DNA of 64,000 nt from Dioszegia crocea (taxonomy: Eukaryota > Basidiomycota > Tremellomycetes > Tremellales > Bulleribasidiaceae), in assembly GCA_001600615.1 (NCBI GenBank), contig BCKK01000003.1, positions 942,500-1,006,499 of the forward strand. Reading direction: 5' to 3'. Below, in pieces: positions 1 through 11,147 of this stretch (position 1 is the first letter of the stretch; each line of letters begins with the position of its first letter). Position numbers and translations under genes: made by a program. The notes under the pieces were generated by a model. The model saw only the letters and a program-made list of their open reading frames with translations, was not told where the DNA came from and made no database searches.

Positions 1-181
1 CCTCCCCATCAGAACGCCCCAATCGTCCAGATCCGCCCGAATCGGATCGCCTCGAGGCCGAATAGCGATATAAGGCGATCACCAGAGCACGCCTGATCGC
101 CTATCCTCTCATACTCATATGTCTTCACCCATATTCCACCCCCACCTCCACCAGTCAATCCCGGACACCCCTTCATCAGCC
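1..181. other. upstream region, no gene seen
   Basis: No gene is visible before the first Myb-like gene. An in-frame ATG at 119 would add 21 residues to that gene, but comparison with its neighbour favours the ATG at 182. This stretch therefore probably holds the promoter and 5' leader. Confidence 0.5.
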
Positions 182-658
182 ATGCCCTCCATCAAGCGAT
201 CCCTCTCCGCCTCGCCACAGTCAGACCCCTCTACCCCTCCCGCCTACGCCTCCGACTCCGACTACTCATCTGCCCCATCGTCAGCCAAGAAATCTAAGAC
301 TACCCCAAAGTCAGGAGGCAAGCAAAAGAGCAAGGGCAGTGTCGGTGGATCACCGTCCAAGCGAGTCGTAAGTCCCATCTTATTGCCTCTCGTTTCGTTG
401 TGAGTCAAGCTGATAGCTAGCGCGTGAACTGGGCGCCGGAAGAAGACGTCATCATCCTCGACCTCTTGAAGGATATCGCTAAGGAGCATCTCTGGGCGAA
501 GATCAAGGAGGATGGAAGGCTGGTCAGTCGAGGGTCCAATGGTATCAAGGTGCATTTTGAGTCTATGGTGAGTCTTTCTTTTGAGTGAACTGGTGAGACT
601 TTGGCTGACGATACAGATGACCAAAATCATCAAGGCGCAGGGGTCCGCTGGGAAGTAG
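182..658 (+). CDS. small Myb/SANT-like protein, tandem copy 1
   Basis: Three exons (182-367, 421-567, 617-658), all splitting in phase 0, give 124 residues. The N-terminal half is Ser/Pro/Lys-rich and low in complexity. Exon 2 carries a short helical domain that begins W-A-P-E-E-D and continues through a Leu-rich helix to LWAKIKEDGR, which resembles half of a Myb/SANT-like DNA-binding repeat. The start at 182 was chosen over the in-frame ATG at 119 because MPSIKRSLSASPQ aligns with MVRVKRSLSSPPSP of the next gene. Exon number and phases match the two genes that follow, so this is a tandem duplicate. A nuclear DNA-binding role is inferred only; target and function are unknown. Confidence 0.72.
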
Positions 659-1159
659 AGGAGGCGGTAGAGGTTGCAGATGATGCCCTTGGATCTAGGC
701 TGTATGCATGTTACCTGATCTGCGCGTATGGCGATCCTCTCACCTGCCGAGGTGACCCTGCGAACCGTCTGACCCTACTCCCAAGAGGTCTCGACCTGTA
801 GATAGTGTCGGCTCCGACATCTCGGAGTAAGCGAGTGATGAATATTGGGTTTAGATCCAAAGGATGACAAAGGGCCCTGTTTTATAAGGACCTGAAACAC
901 ACACAGATGAACACACAATCTGCTATCGGTGCCTGGGGGCGTAGGAAAGGGGGGTCTGTGTATGTGTGTATGAGTGTTGATGGTGTCTGACGCCCGTCTG
1001 CTCCCGCTTCGGCAGCTTCGGCGCCGCTATCGCCCAGATGGACAGTTCGGGGGAGATAAAAGGAAAGTCTGATGCCCCCTGCTCTTTCCAAAATCCCACC
1101 TATCTCGTCTTTCCACCCAAACACCCCCTCACCCCACATACCACCAAACTCCAATCAAC
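659..1159. other. intergenic, no gene seen
   Basis: About 500 bp between Myb-like copies 1 and 2. The open frames here are short and lack domain-like sequence. It probably holds the 3' end of copy 1 and the promoter of copy 2. Confidence 0.5.
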
Positions 1160-1649
1160 ATGGTCCGAGTCAAGCGATCCCTCTCATCCCCACCCTCTCC
1201 TCAGGCCGACGATACCACCCCCTTCTCCGATGCCGGCAGTCCGCCCACCACGCTATCGCCCACCAAGAAGGCCAAGGTCGAAAGCAGCCCAAGCTCAGCC
1301 GAGAAGCAAAAGAAGAACCGCAAGGCTAGCGAAGTGAGTAGCATTCTCATTCAGCTTTTGCTCTTTCAAGACGTCGGTCTCGGGCTGACGATATGTATCA
1401 GAACCCCAGAGCTTACAATCCCTGGACTGGCGACGACCGAAAGGCTCTCCTAGAACACATCGACGCCCTCATGAAGGAACAGCTTTGGTCTAGGGTCAAG
1501 GCAGACGAGAAGATGGCGGCTCGCAAGCAGGGTGGAGTGTTGGGTCACTGGACGGGTATCGTGAGTTGAATCAGCTGAAGATTGTGTTGGGATGGAGGCT
1601 GACGATGCAGTACAAGAAGCTGGTCAAAGAGACGGAGGGGAAGGCATAG
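1160..1649 (+). CDS. small Myb/SANT-like protein, tandem copy 2
   Basis: Three phase-0 exons (1160-1333, 1402-1560, 1611-1649) encode 123 residues. The N-terminus is Ser/Pro-rich with basic patches (KKAKVE, KQKKNRK). Exon 2 holds the domain, which starts YNPWTGDDRKALLEHI and includes LWSRVKADEK. It aligns with the same region of copies 1 and 3 (W-x-P/G-x-E/D-D, then a helix, then L/M-W-x-x-[IV]-K-x-D). Both introns end with a TGACGAT...CAG-type branch and acceptor, as in copy 1. The tandem arrangement and shared intron phases show duplication. Function is unknown; a nuclear DNA-associated role is an inference from the Myb-like spacing and the basic low-complexity tail. Confidence 0.72.
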
Positions 1650-1999
1650 GATTGGCTCATTAGTCGTACCAGAGGTATGGTCGCGTAGCAGCCAGAAAGT
1701 TGAATTAGAATGCACTATCTTGGAACCAGGCAGAGTATGCACTACTTGTCGAAGGGTGGACGTCGATGCAATAGCTTCAGGAAGACTGTACTATAAGCGA
1801 TGTAGTCTCGGATCGAGACATCAAGGAAAAGACCACCAAAGGACCCTTCCGAAAAGTTCGCTTCTTTAGCACAATCCTTTTCTATTTCCTCCTTCAACCT
1901 CTTCGTTCCGTCATATTACAGTCTTGTGCACTCCAACTTGACACATCACCCGCCTGCCCAGATCTTCTTTAGCGACTTCAGCTTCACTCAGCCTACCAA
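1650..1999. other. intergenic, no gene seen
   Basis: 350 bp between Myb-like copies 2 and 3. Pyrimidine-rich sequence precedes the next ATG, as expected of a fungal promoter and leader. No other feature is supported. Confidence 0.45.
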
Positions 2000-2465
2000 A
2001 TGTCTCCTACCAAGCGAGCAAGCTCCGAGATGGACGCATCTGACGAGATCCCCGTCCAGGGCGAAGTGCAGGCCAAAAAACCCAGAAAGGTGCGTAAGTT
2101 CATGATGACTCACGTCGCGTCTACATCCCTCCCTCTCTTCCCCCCCATCCTCGACCGTTGAACAGTCCGACTCTCAAACGCATCCACCTTCGCGCTGAAC
2201 TTCCTCGTGAACCTAGCTGACATTACAGTCGGGCTTTCCCATCAAATGGACCCCCAACGAGGACGCGATTTATGCGGAGATCGCGGAAAAGGTGTTGAAG
2301 GCGGGTATGTGGGATGCGGTCAAGGCGGACAAGCGCATCGAGCATAGGAAGGCGAATGGTATCGCAACTCATCTCACGGTGATGGTGAGTTGAGATGCTG
2401 CAAACTGCTGGATTGATGGTTGGCTGACGGTATCGCAGATCAAAAGGATGGCGAAGCAGGGATAA
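2000..2465 (+). CDS. small Myb/SANT-like protein, tandem copy 3
   Basis: Three phase-0 exons (2000-2089, 2229-2384, 2439-2465) encode about 90 residues. The first intron (139 nt) is long for this window. Two donors lie close together (GTGCGT at 2090, GTAAGT at 2094); only the first keeps frame. The domain reads IKWTPNEDAIYAEIAEKV then MWDAVKADKR, matching copies 1 and 2. The low-complexity N-terminus is much shorter (30 residues) but keeps the MSPTKR start motif. The gene ends about 150 bp before the convergent BOS1 stop. It is the same unknown family, probably nuclear and lineage-specific. Confidence 0.7.
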
Positions 2466-2619
2466 TTCTGGAGTTAGCGGCTGTATCCGTGGTCAGCAGG
2501 CCCGCGCAGGAGGTTATTATATGATGCATTGGAGCATTTTGGTGTAGCAGGCTCCTAGTAGCCCACTATATTGACCGGAGAGAAGCGTTGGTCGTTGATG
2601 GCCGGGTTGATCGAACGTG

Positions 2620-3706
2620 TCATCCGAGATAATGCCATATCGCCCAGAAGCAGAACAGCGTAAACGACGCTCCCAAGGCAAAGATCCACCAGTCCTGTTT
2701 CCTAGTATATTAGCCGAGAACTTCAATCATACGACGGAGCTCGCTGTGACTCACGTTCTCCTCTCAACCCAGGCTATTGTCTCCCTACTCAATCCCAACG
2801 TATTCGCCGCATCCCTCAATTTGCGCTGTGTCCCCTTCAATATCCCCCTCTGCTCCACCAGATTCTCCAGCGCCGCCCTTCCCTGCGCGATATACTGATC
2901 GATATTTCGCTCGCTATCTTGCAAGAACGTGTCTTCTCTCAATGCAAAGCTTTCCCGGTCCGTGTAGCCCGGTTGGCCAGGCTGGGGATGGTTGGGTTTG
3001 TACATGGAAGAATAGGGCGAATCGGCGAATGCTGAAGAAGATGATCCGCCTTGGCCGGACGAGCGGCGTTGGATGGTGTTGAGGCGTTGGGCGGCGGAGG
3101 AGGAAGGAGAGGCACCAGAGCTGGAAGATGTGGAAAGGAGGTCGTCTCGCCGGATTTGGGAAGAGACATTTTTGGCGTGTTCAAATCGTGCTTTCAGGTC
3201 ACGATGTTCTGTTTGGAGTCGGGCCACCCGTCTGAGGTATCAGCTTCATTGGTCTTGTCCGTATTTAAACAGACAGTGGGGCTAGCTGAGGAGCACTCAC
3301 ATATTTGCTTTTTCTCTCGCAGCCGTGACCATTTCTTTCCGCGCTAGGGAGTCATAATCGTCTATCAGCCGCGAGAGCGCACCGAGAGCAGTAGTGACAG
3401 AGCCTGTACTTGGTCAGTTCAGGCAAAGCTGGGATAGGGGCTAGCATAAACGATGGGGGGTGAGAGGAAGTGGAAGAGGTGGCAGTGAGTCGGATGCCTG
3501 GAGATATACTCATGAGAAGAGAGGCTCGGGAGTGGTGAAGATATGCAAGAATTTGAATAGAGTAGGGTCATGATGAGATAAGAGCCAGTCCATAAGAACA
3601 CCAGCTCACCTGTCACGCTCGGGCCTCCTTGACCAGCCTCCATTTTCGCCAGGTCCGCATTGAGACTGGCTATATGCCGATTACCGAGGGTGTTGAGGTG
3701 GTTCAT
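2620..3706 (-). CDS. BOS1: Bos1/membrin-type Golgi Qb-SNARE
   Basis: Four exons on the minus strand (3610-3706, 3301-3403, 2755-3231, 2620-2701) give 252 residues, close to the usual length of about 245. The N-terminus (MNHLNTLGNRH) starts an N-terminal helical region. The SNARE motif lies near residues 160-222 and contains LKGTQRKLRDAANTLGLS, the Bos1/GOSR2 signature. It is followed by ERRTKQDWW and one C-terminal membrane segment (FALGASFTLFCFWAIW), so the protein is a tail-anchored SNARE. Bos1 acts with Sed5, Bet1 and Sec22 in ER-to-Golgi vesicle fusion. The last intron acceptor (..ACTAG) was chosen because it yields the conserved RRTKQD. A GOS1 assignment is less likely because of the LKGTQRK motif. 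Confidence 0.9.
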
Positions 3707-4596
3707 GTTGGCGAGAGGAGGGTGGTAGAGGCTAGAGAGGCGAAGGATATAAAAGGGTGCAGAGAAGTGTCGAGGAGGTAGACGGGGGACCAGGAATGTG
3801 TTGGTGGAGGGTCCACGTTTAGCTGCACCGAGCCGTGGGAACGTAGGCGAGCAACTACTCGCGTCTCTGCTTTGAAGGCTGGGGAGTATGGTAGGGGGGC
3901 TGAAAAGACAGCGGGTATCAGGGGAAGATAAGTCTGGGTGGTGCAATGGGAGAAAGGAGGAAGAGAGATGCCATCGTTGTCCTGCCCATATGGGCGGCCT
4001 GATCCTATATATACCCACATTGAGGCACATTTTCGGTTTTACGCCTTTGAGAAGATGATCATCTTCGTCCACGGATTTTCCTGCCCAGCGCGACAGTTGA
4101 ATATCTTTTCCTCGTAGACTGACGAGTTCGCATCACGACTCTGGCTCACGCCTGGAGGATTTTAGAGTGAGTAGCGGTAATCAGATCAGCCACGTTCACC
4201 TTTGGGTGAATCGGCCATGCCGGTAACGGAGCAGCCGCCTGATCTGGCTTGGAAGTCTTTGCGAGATAAGAAGGGTATTGGACGCGCAGGGAGGCCCGGG
4301 TGGTCATCAACTCTTTTGCTAGCTAGCTAGGTCAGGTCGACGGGCAGGCTGATTGTCTGCATGCACCCGCTTTCTGTTTTGCCTACGCCGTTACTCTGCA
4401 TCCATATCAATGGCCACTCATCTATTTCGGGTGTCGGGTATTGAGATTGTCTCGCCCGATGCCCGAATAGCAGCGAACCCGAAAGCTTGACAGAGCACAC
4501 TCCCAGAGCAGAGCCGATTTATGACTCTCGCTTTGCTATCTATTTCCTTTGTCTAGCAGCTATATCTGTATCTATTCTTCATCTCTCACAGATACG
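3707..4596. other. divergent intergenic region, no gene seen
   Basis: 890 bp between BOS1 and the divergent lipase gene. A long minus-strand open frame covers part of it, but it is low-complexity and lacks domain sequence; I take it as chance. The region presumably holds both promoters. Confidence 0.5.
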
Positions 4597-5800
4597 ATGG
4601 CAGACGTTACAGTGAGCACGGAATGGGTTCTGGCAGAGGACGGTACCCCCTTCTTCACCACTGAGGTACGTCCTCCCTGCGCCCTCGCTGGCACCTAACT
4701 GAATTTCAAGTGGGCACCGACATCTGGATCGCCAAAGGCATACGTTATCTTCGTCCATGGTAAGCTCTGAATCGACCAAACTCCAGGCCGGGGCTGACGG
4801 CGCAGGCTTCGCAGAGCATATCGCCCGCTACGACAAATTCTTCAAGATCCTCGCTGCCGAGCCTCACTTGCTGCACATTACAGCCTTTGATCAAAGGGGG
4901 CACGGACGCACGGCGTATGCTCCACTTGATCATGCTTCTCCCGAAGTTTCGACGTGGAAGCAGGAAGGGAAGACGGTGAAGCCCGTCAAGAATGGAGGGA
5001 GGAAGACGGGAGGGTGGGGCCAGGCGCTTCCTGATATGGAATTCTTTGTTAAGAGGGAGAGTCAGAAGGCACAGCAGGCTGGGAAGAAGCTCTTCCTGTG
5101 GGGGCATAGCATGGTGAGTTCATCATGTACATACAAGTGAACGGCATTGACTGGTATAAGGGAGGTGGTCAGTCACTCGCATTCGTCACTCGTCCAACCG
5201 CTCCACCTAGTCCACAAACCATCGCCCTATTATCCGGAACTATCATCTCCGGTCCTTTAATCCGACAAACCCGGCCCGCTCCTTGGCTCCAGCTCAAAGC
5301 AGGCAGTCTCGCTTCACACCTCACGCCCAACCTCCTCATTGCCACTCCGCTCAAACATGAGGATCTATGCCACGACCCTGAAGTCCAAGAGGCCAACCGG
5401 CTCGATCCTTTCTGCGAGCAAAAGGGGTCGGTACTGGGTGCAGCTGATATGCTGAACGGGGGAATGTCGCTTGATACGCCCGAGACGTGGGCGAGGTGGC
5501 CCAAGGGTTTGCCACTGATGATGTATCATGGCGGCGAGGATAAAATTTGCGATCCGGAGGCTACTAAACGATTCTTTGCTGGTGTTGATGCGCCGATGAA
5601 GAGGTTGGAGATCATCGAGGTGAGTTAAGCAGATGAACTTGTAGGCTTGGTATTTGCGCTGATAGGTTCAGGGCATGCGACACGAGACGCATAATGAGCT
5701 CGAGCCGACACCTTCCGATCTCGCTGCGAAGGTGGCAGAATGGGTGTCTGAGGTGCTGGGACAGACATCGGTGGCTAGCACTGGGCAATCAAAGCTTTGA
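4597..5800 (+). CDS. monoacylglycerol lipase-like serine hydrolase
   Basis: Five exons (4597-4665, 4711-4759, 4806-5113, 5161-5619, 5666-5800) encode 339 residues, near the yeast Yju3 length. This is an alpha/beta hydrolase: VIFVHGFAEH carries the oxyanion HG, then FDQRGHGRT, then the nucleophile elbow GHSMGGG with Ser at about 141. Asp at about 269 (GGEDKICDP) and His at about 301 (GMRHETHNE) complete the triad. The family releases glycerol and fatty acid from monoacylglycerols on lipid droplets and ER. There is no signal peptide. The intron at 5114-5160 cuts exactly inside the elbow, between GHSM and GGG. Confidence in the fold and triad is high; the precise substrate is inferred. Confidence 0.88.
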
Positions 5801-5975
5801 GCACGATAGATACCCAATCTCACGGACACTATAATGATTTCATACTGTATACAATGTTGACTGGTGGTCGTCGGACATGCCGCGGTACGCCAGTCGCTGG
5901 GTATTGAGATGCAATGCCGACGGCCAGGCACAGCCTTCACATTCCCATCGTCCCTCACGATCTCGCTCCCCTTGT

Positions 5976-6452
5976 CTAGAGCTCCCCGGCAGCGACGACT
6001 TTCGCCTTGCCTAATGATCCCCCTAGCCCCCTCCGCAGCGTCTCCCGTACCCATTCCCTCGCCGCTGCGCTTATACTAACATTTTCATCTTCGAATACAT
6101 AGTAAGAGAATCGACGGGAGAGGTAGGCGATATATCGTGGGTAGAGGTTGAAGATGGATAGCCAGAATAGAAGGGTGAGGGCGAGAAGGAGGGTTACTGG
6201 GGGATCGTCAATTTTGGGTTTCACGAGAACGAAGCGTCGGAATAGACTTACAAACAAGGACAGTCTCCCAAGTTTGCAACATGGAGAACCCAAATGTACT
6301 GCTGAGCATCATCCTGGGACGTCAGCTGAGCTCCTTCAAGACCCGTGAGTACAGGTTGCAAGGTATGAGAATCTTCCAACTGACCTCTTTTTCCAGATCG
6401 CGAACCGCCATCCGTGCTTATCTGCCGGAGCTTCAGGATACCACCTGACCAT
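5976..6452 (-). CDS. serine palmitoyltransferase small activating subunit-like
   Basis: Three exons (6385-6452, 6252-6313, 5976-6196) encode 116 residues; the gene is easy to miss because each exon is tiny. A short N-terminus (MVRWYPEAPADKHGW, then a Lys/Arg patch) is followed by FGFSMLQTWE, like the YMLEPWE core of mammalian SPTSSA/B. One membrane helix follows (VLVLTLLLALTLLFWLSIF), then YPRYIAYLSRRFSYYVF, like PQHIMAILHYF. This family binds and stimulates serine palmitoyltransferase at the ER, the first step of sphingolipid synthesis. The C-terminal tail (ISAAAREWVRETLRR) is longer than in animals. It is convergent with the lipase and divergent from ORC5. The function is a motif-level inference. 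Confidence 0.7.
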
Positions 6453-6872
6453 GATGATGACTCGAATGACACTGTAAGGGGTTCACAGCTCTCGAGGAAG
6501 AAGGGCCGCCAGAAATATCTCGAGGTGACGAGAGGGCAAGGGGTAGAGATATTGGACCAGGGAGGACAATCGGTGCCGATTGAAATATTTCAAAGCGTGG
6601 ACTATGTATTTCGGTGGGTGCTCGAGTGGAGATACACGCTCGTATTGTTATGCTGGGTGTCGGAATGGGGTCAAGTATGATGTACAACGCATAGACGGAC
6701 GTGCAGAGCCAACGCAGCTTCGCGTTGATTGATTTTCAGGCACGGTTCACAATGCTCAATTGACGATATTCGCCCATCATGCATCACCCTCTCCCTCTTC
6801 TTTTATCTGCGACGCAGTACCCACACCCAGGCTAGACGGGGGCTCGCCGCTATCGATCTGAAAGAAGGCAGA
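6453..6872. other. divergent promoter region (SPT subunit / ORC5)
   Basis: 420 bp between two divergent ATGs. In-frame codons extend upstream of the ORC5 start without a recognised domain, so I treat the region as leader and promoter. Confidence 0.45.
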
Positions 6873-8801
6873 ATGGCGTCCCAGCTCTCCACGCTCCTGT
6901 CCACCCCACACGCCCCGGGCTTCATATACCTCCACCACCCCCACTCCGCCTCGTCCCCCTCCATCCCCTCTGCGGTCCCTGGCACCCCACTCATCCAAGC
7001 CCAAATATCAGCAGTGGAGTACCACACACCGCGCCTCCTCTATTCGGGTCTTCTGCATCGGCTGGCAGAAGCATCTGGATCCGACTGGACAGGTGGGGAA
7101 GTAAGGAGCTGGGATGGGTTCTCTAGGGGTCTACGGACCATCAGAGCGGGGAAGACAGGCAGAGAGGGTGTAAATGGGGTCAAGAAAAGCAGGAAGGGGA
7201 AAGAGAAGGAAGTAGAGACGAGCACGGGCGAGAAGGGAGAAGGAGAGATGCTGAATTGGGTGATTTGTATCACTCATGCTGAGCGTCTCCCAAGGATACT
7301 AGGGGCACAATGGGCAGTGATGACTCGAGTATCAGAACTCGTACGTCTACTTGCTTCATTATACCATCTATGTCATGCTGATGACCTAGGTCGGAATACC
7401 CATCACCCTAATCCTCGCTTCCAAAGTCCCCTGGGACGCCCTCCGCCCTCCCACCGCAGACTCACCAGAGCCTCTCCATATCTATCTCCCTGCTCTTACT
7501 CGACCAGAAGTACAGGCGGCTCTAATGCCCGCTAGCGCACATCCACTCTGGCCACACTTTTTGAATCTCTTCCTCGCTACCTTCTTCCCCCTGACGCATG
7601 GGTTGCAGGAATTGGCATATCTCGCCAGACCGCTCTGGGAGATATACACTGCGGGGGTCATGCCCCAAAGTGATGCCCAATCATCACCGCAGACTGATGG
7701 CAATCACGGAGACAGTACCGAGATGGACATTGATGATGACGTCGACGACGACCCGGCATCCTCTCGCCCCGCCCCACCCCCACCAAAGTTCGAAATAACA
7801 GTCAAACTCCTGACCGACCTCAAATACTCCCTCTCCCTCCCCCTGACACTCGCAATCGAACACCTGCTTCCTCGTCATATATCTCCACGCGAATTTGTCC
7901 ACTTTCTCAAACCCTCCCCAGCGCCTCTATCTCTCAATGGCAATCTCGCCCTCCGACCCAAAAAGGCAATACCGAAATTACCTGGAATGGACATTCCGCT
8001 CATTGGCCGATTTTTGATTGTTGCGGGATATCTCGCCGGGCAAAATCCAGCCAAGAGCGATTTAAGGTTATTTGGGCGGGGGCTGGGTGTGGATGGGAAG
8101 CGGAAACGAGGTGGAGGGACGAGACGGGCTGGGTATGGTCGAGTGAAGGTTGGAAAAGTGAGCTTTGGGCTTACGTGCGGGTTGGATAAGTTGGCTGATG
8201 AGTCAGGTCCCTCAGCGTCTTCTTGGGCCTAAGCCTTTCCCTCTCGATAGGCTACTTGCGATTTTCTCTTCGCTATTTTCGGAACATGCCGAACGGCCTG
8301 CGGACCTCTTACCGAGTTTAGACGAGGGCGACGAGTATGATGATGCAGGGGACGGTGATGACTCGTCTTCGGGGTCCAGCACGGGCGGGTCTGACGATGA
8401 GGTAGATCTAGGCACTGATTCACAAACACGGAAGAGGAAGGGTGGGGGAGCGAATTGCGCTGTGGTTGGAGATAGCGTCCTTGAACGCCAGCGGAAACGG
8501 GTGGAAAGAAAGCGGAAGCGGGATATAGTAAGGGAGGAAAGATGGGAAGATGAGGTTGAGTCAGTGTGCATGTCGGTGAAGTTGTGGAGTTTGGTAAGTT
8601 GCCTTTGTCACTGTGAGGATTTGGTGCTGATATGTGTAGATACCCGAGTTAGAAGCTCAGGGTCTGTTGAGACGTATCTCGCCGATGGATAGGTTGGACA
8701 ATGTCATGTTGAGATGTGAGGTGGATTATGAGGTTGCGAAGGTTTTGGCGAGGGAGTTGAAGATGACGCTAGATGAGTATTTGTATGAAGCTCAGGCATG
8801 A
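6873..8801 (+). CDS. ORC5: origin recognition complex subunit 5
   Basis: Four exons (6873-7340, 7390-8157, 8207-8593, 8640-8801) encode 594 residues. The C-terminal ORC5 region is clear: IGRFLIVAGYLAGQNPAKSDLRLFG, read in two parts, then VPQRLLGPKPFPLDRLLAIF, and a final winged-helix-like segment ending in LDEYLYEAQA. The N-terminal AAA+ region matches ORC5 order (SAVEYHTPRLLYSGLL, like VECFTLRLL), but at the expected Walker A position the protein reads FIYLHHPHSASSPS with no GK[ST]. Long acidic and basic insertions (around residues 290-310 and 445-500) interrupt the fold. Orc5 is part of the six-subunit complex that marks replication origins and loads MCM. The start was chosen so that QLSTLLS aligns with the family N-terminus. 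Confidence 0.85.
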
Positions 8802-8881
8802 TCTTGGTGAAATCTTGGTGATGCACAATGTTGCCAATTGCAAGCCTTCAGATGTTGCATGAGGCCCCTGGACAACCGCAC

Positions 8882-10788
8882 TCAGATCTTCGACCTTGTC
8901 CAATCTAAATACCCACCCTGCACAGTCGTACAATATCTACCCACCAATTCTCTCGTAATCCTCTCCATATCCTCCGCCCTCCCTGTCCCTTTCGTCTCCC
9001 CTTTACCCGCCAACACCCGCTCCACCACTTCATCCTCCGTCAATTTGAAGGCCCCACTATCCTTCGCATCGCCCGTGACCAATCCTTGGACATAGTACAT
9101 TTCCGGTAATCCCCATTCCCTAAATCGGCCATAGGTCGAGTCTTTCCGCTCAGGATCGGTCGATCCTGAACTAGGGTGGAATGCCAATTTGGGAACGTCA
9201 GATCCCGGAGTGAAGAAGCGCTCAGTAATCGCGTCGGTAGACAGTTTGGGCGAGTTGATGTCGTTCTCCCATGCGGCGCGCTTATCGCGGACTTTGTCAA
9301 TCAGGACGTGGGTTACGCCAGTTATAAAGTCGTCTGAAGAGCGTTTGGGGCCGCAGAAGGCAGCGGCCATTGACATATCTGAGGAGTCAGATTAACAGTC
9401 CAAGTCTTATGGAGCCCAGTAACTGCTGCCAAACTCACCATTCTTCAAGGCCTCATCTAGACGCTTCCTCTTCCGAGCCAAGTTGTAGCCCTGGAGCGCA
9501 ACAGCCATCCCCGTCGGACTCTTCTCTTCCAAATAACCCCGCTGGACCAACGCCCATGCCTTGACATCCTCACTCAGATCCGTGTTGTCCGCCGCTGCAA
9601 CTAGGCGCTTGTGGATGTCGTTGACTGTAGGTGCGGAAAAGGTGTTATCGAGGAACTGGCGGATTTCAGGGGTGAGGGGTGATTTCCCATCACCGTTGGC
9701 TTTGGATGAAGGTGTGGTTGAAGTGGAAGGTGGGAGGTTGAAGGACGAGAGTAGTTTGGAAAGGTTCTCAGATGTGGGGTTGGTGTGGTGTTGGATTTGC
9801 CTGAGGGCGTCGGGGATGGATGACTCGGGTAGGTAATGAGTTGCTATTCCCAATTCACTGGCAATCAGCCATGTACGGGTGACTCGATATTAAGAGACTC
9901 ACTAGACTGTTCGACCGTAGATGTGCTGACCGGTAACAGCTAGCCAGGCACCGACAAAGCCGTCTAGCTGGGCGAGGTAGTAGTTGGATCCAACATCAGG
10001 AGCGTATCCAATCCCAGTCTCAGGCATTGCGAAGATTGTCTTTGGAGTCGCTATTCGCAGAGAAGCCGGAAGGGCGATACCTGCTCCTCCGCCCACTGAA
10101 TGTTGTCAGCTGATGATCCCAGAACAAACTAAAGGGAGCAAGTCAGACGACGTACTGGTTACACCGTGAATGACGGAGATGTACGGTTTGTCCAATCGAG
10201 ACAAGAGCCAATTAAGCTCAAATTCATCCTTGAAGAATGCCACACCGGTGTTCTTCTTCTGCTCGGCGTCTTTGGCGAGTTCTGCAGAATCAGCGATATT
10301 CCGCTCGTCGAGGAAGAATGGTGAGCTGATATGAAGACTCACGGGCTACGTCACCTCCTGCGCAAAACGCTCGTTCATTCCCTGTCCCAATGACCACCTT
10401 GCAGAGGTCGGACTCTCGCCATGCCTGTGCACTGTGAGCTTATGATTTTGATCTGCAGACTGAAGCCAATGGAAGCTCACCTTCATCTTCTCAGCCAAGG
10501 AAGTGATCATTTCATGATTCAGAGAGTTGAGCTTCAGGGGTCGATTGAGCTTGTATGACCGGACATGACCACTAGAGTCATACGTGACGAGATCCTGTCA
10601 AGTCAGCAGCTGGAATGTTGCCCAAGGCCGTCGACCCAAGGAGCACAGCAGCACAGACTCACCCCTTCGGAGGTCGCAGAAGACATGGCGCGCGCTGTAG
10701 AGCTGAAGAGCCTCGATGAAGAAGCCGCTGCTGATACCGTAGGTGCGAGTGTCCTTGCAGCAAGAGCTGTACGAGCCAGGAGGACCAT
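8882..10788 (-). CDS. EHD3: mitochondrial 3-hydroxyisobutyryl-CoA hydrolase
   Basis: Seven exons (10663-10788, 10481-10594, 10343-10424, 10156-10281, 9903-10095, 9439-9857, 8882-9378) encode 518 residues. The first 35 residues ([16 protein letters not shown]...[11 protein letters not shown]) form an Arg/Ser-rich mitochondrial targeting peptide. The crotonase core follows: [14 protein letters not shown], then the oxyanion loop AFCAGGDVA, then the second oxyanion segment [16 protein letters not shown], then [15 protein letters not shown] with the family Glu and Asp. The product hydrolyses 3-hydroxyisobutyryl-CoA in valine breakdown (HIBCH/yeast Ehd3). Length is typical (about 500). An ordinary enoyl-CoA hydratase is unlikely because the C-terminal extension is present. 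The stop lies 80 bp from that of the convergent ORC5. Confidence 0.92.
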
Positions 10789-11147
10789 TAGTGAGTAGTG
10801 AGCTCTGGTAGTAGTAGATGGCAGTCTATAATAGGTCGCCGAATGTCATGTTCGGCTTTGAACTTTAGCCGGCCGGAACTTGGCGGAAGCATTTTGAAAC
10901 ACCATCACGTGACTGGGTGCCGTAATCCGTGCGTGGCTTCCGACGCGGTGGAGGTCCAGCTTGCCAATCGCTCATTTACACTTGACAACGCTCTTGTAGT
11001 TATCGTCTCATACCTATCACGCGCGACACATACCTGAGATAGGGCACAGAAGAGGCGACTGATTGAAAGGACATCGGCAAAATTTGAATCATTTTCAAAC
11101 ACTGAGCCGTTCCCGCTGGGCGTCCGCGTTTGAGCTCGGTGGCAAGG
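10789..11147. other. divergent promoter region
   Basis: 359 bp between the divergent starts of the hydrolase and the DUF3684 gene. No gene or clear motif is supported. Confidence 0.45.

Noticed and set aside
3419..4072. Long minus-strand open frame upstream of BOS1.
   Set aside because: Low-complexity Ser/Pro/Leu content. It overlaps BOS1 exon 1 in the same frame but the BOS1 start at 3706 fits the family N-terminus.
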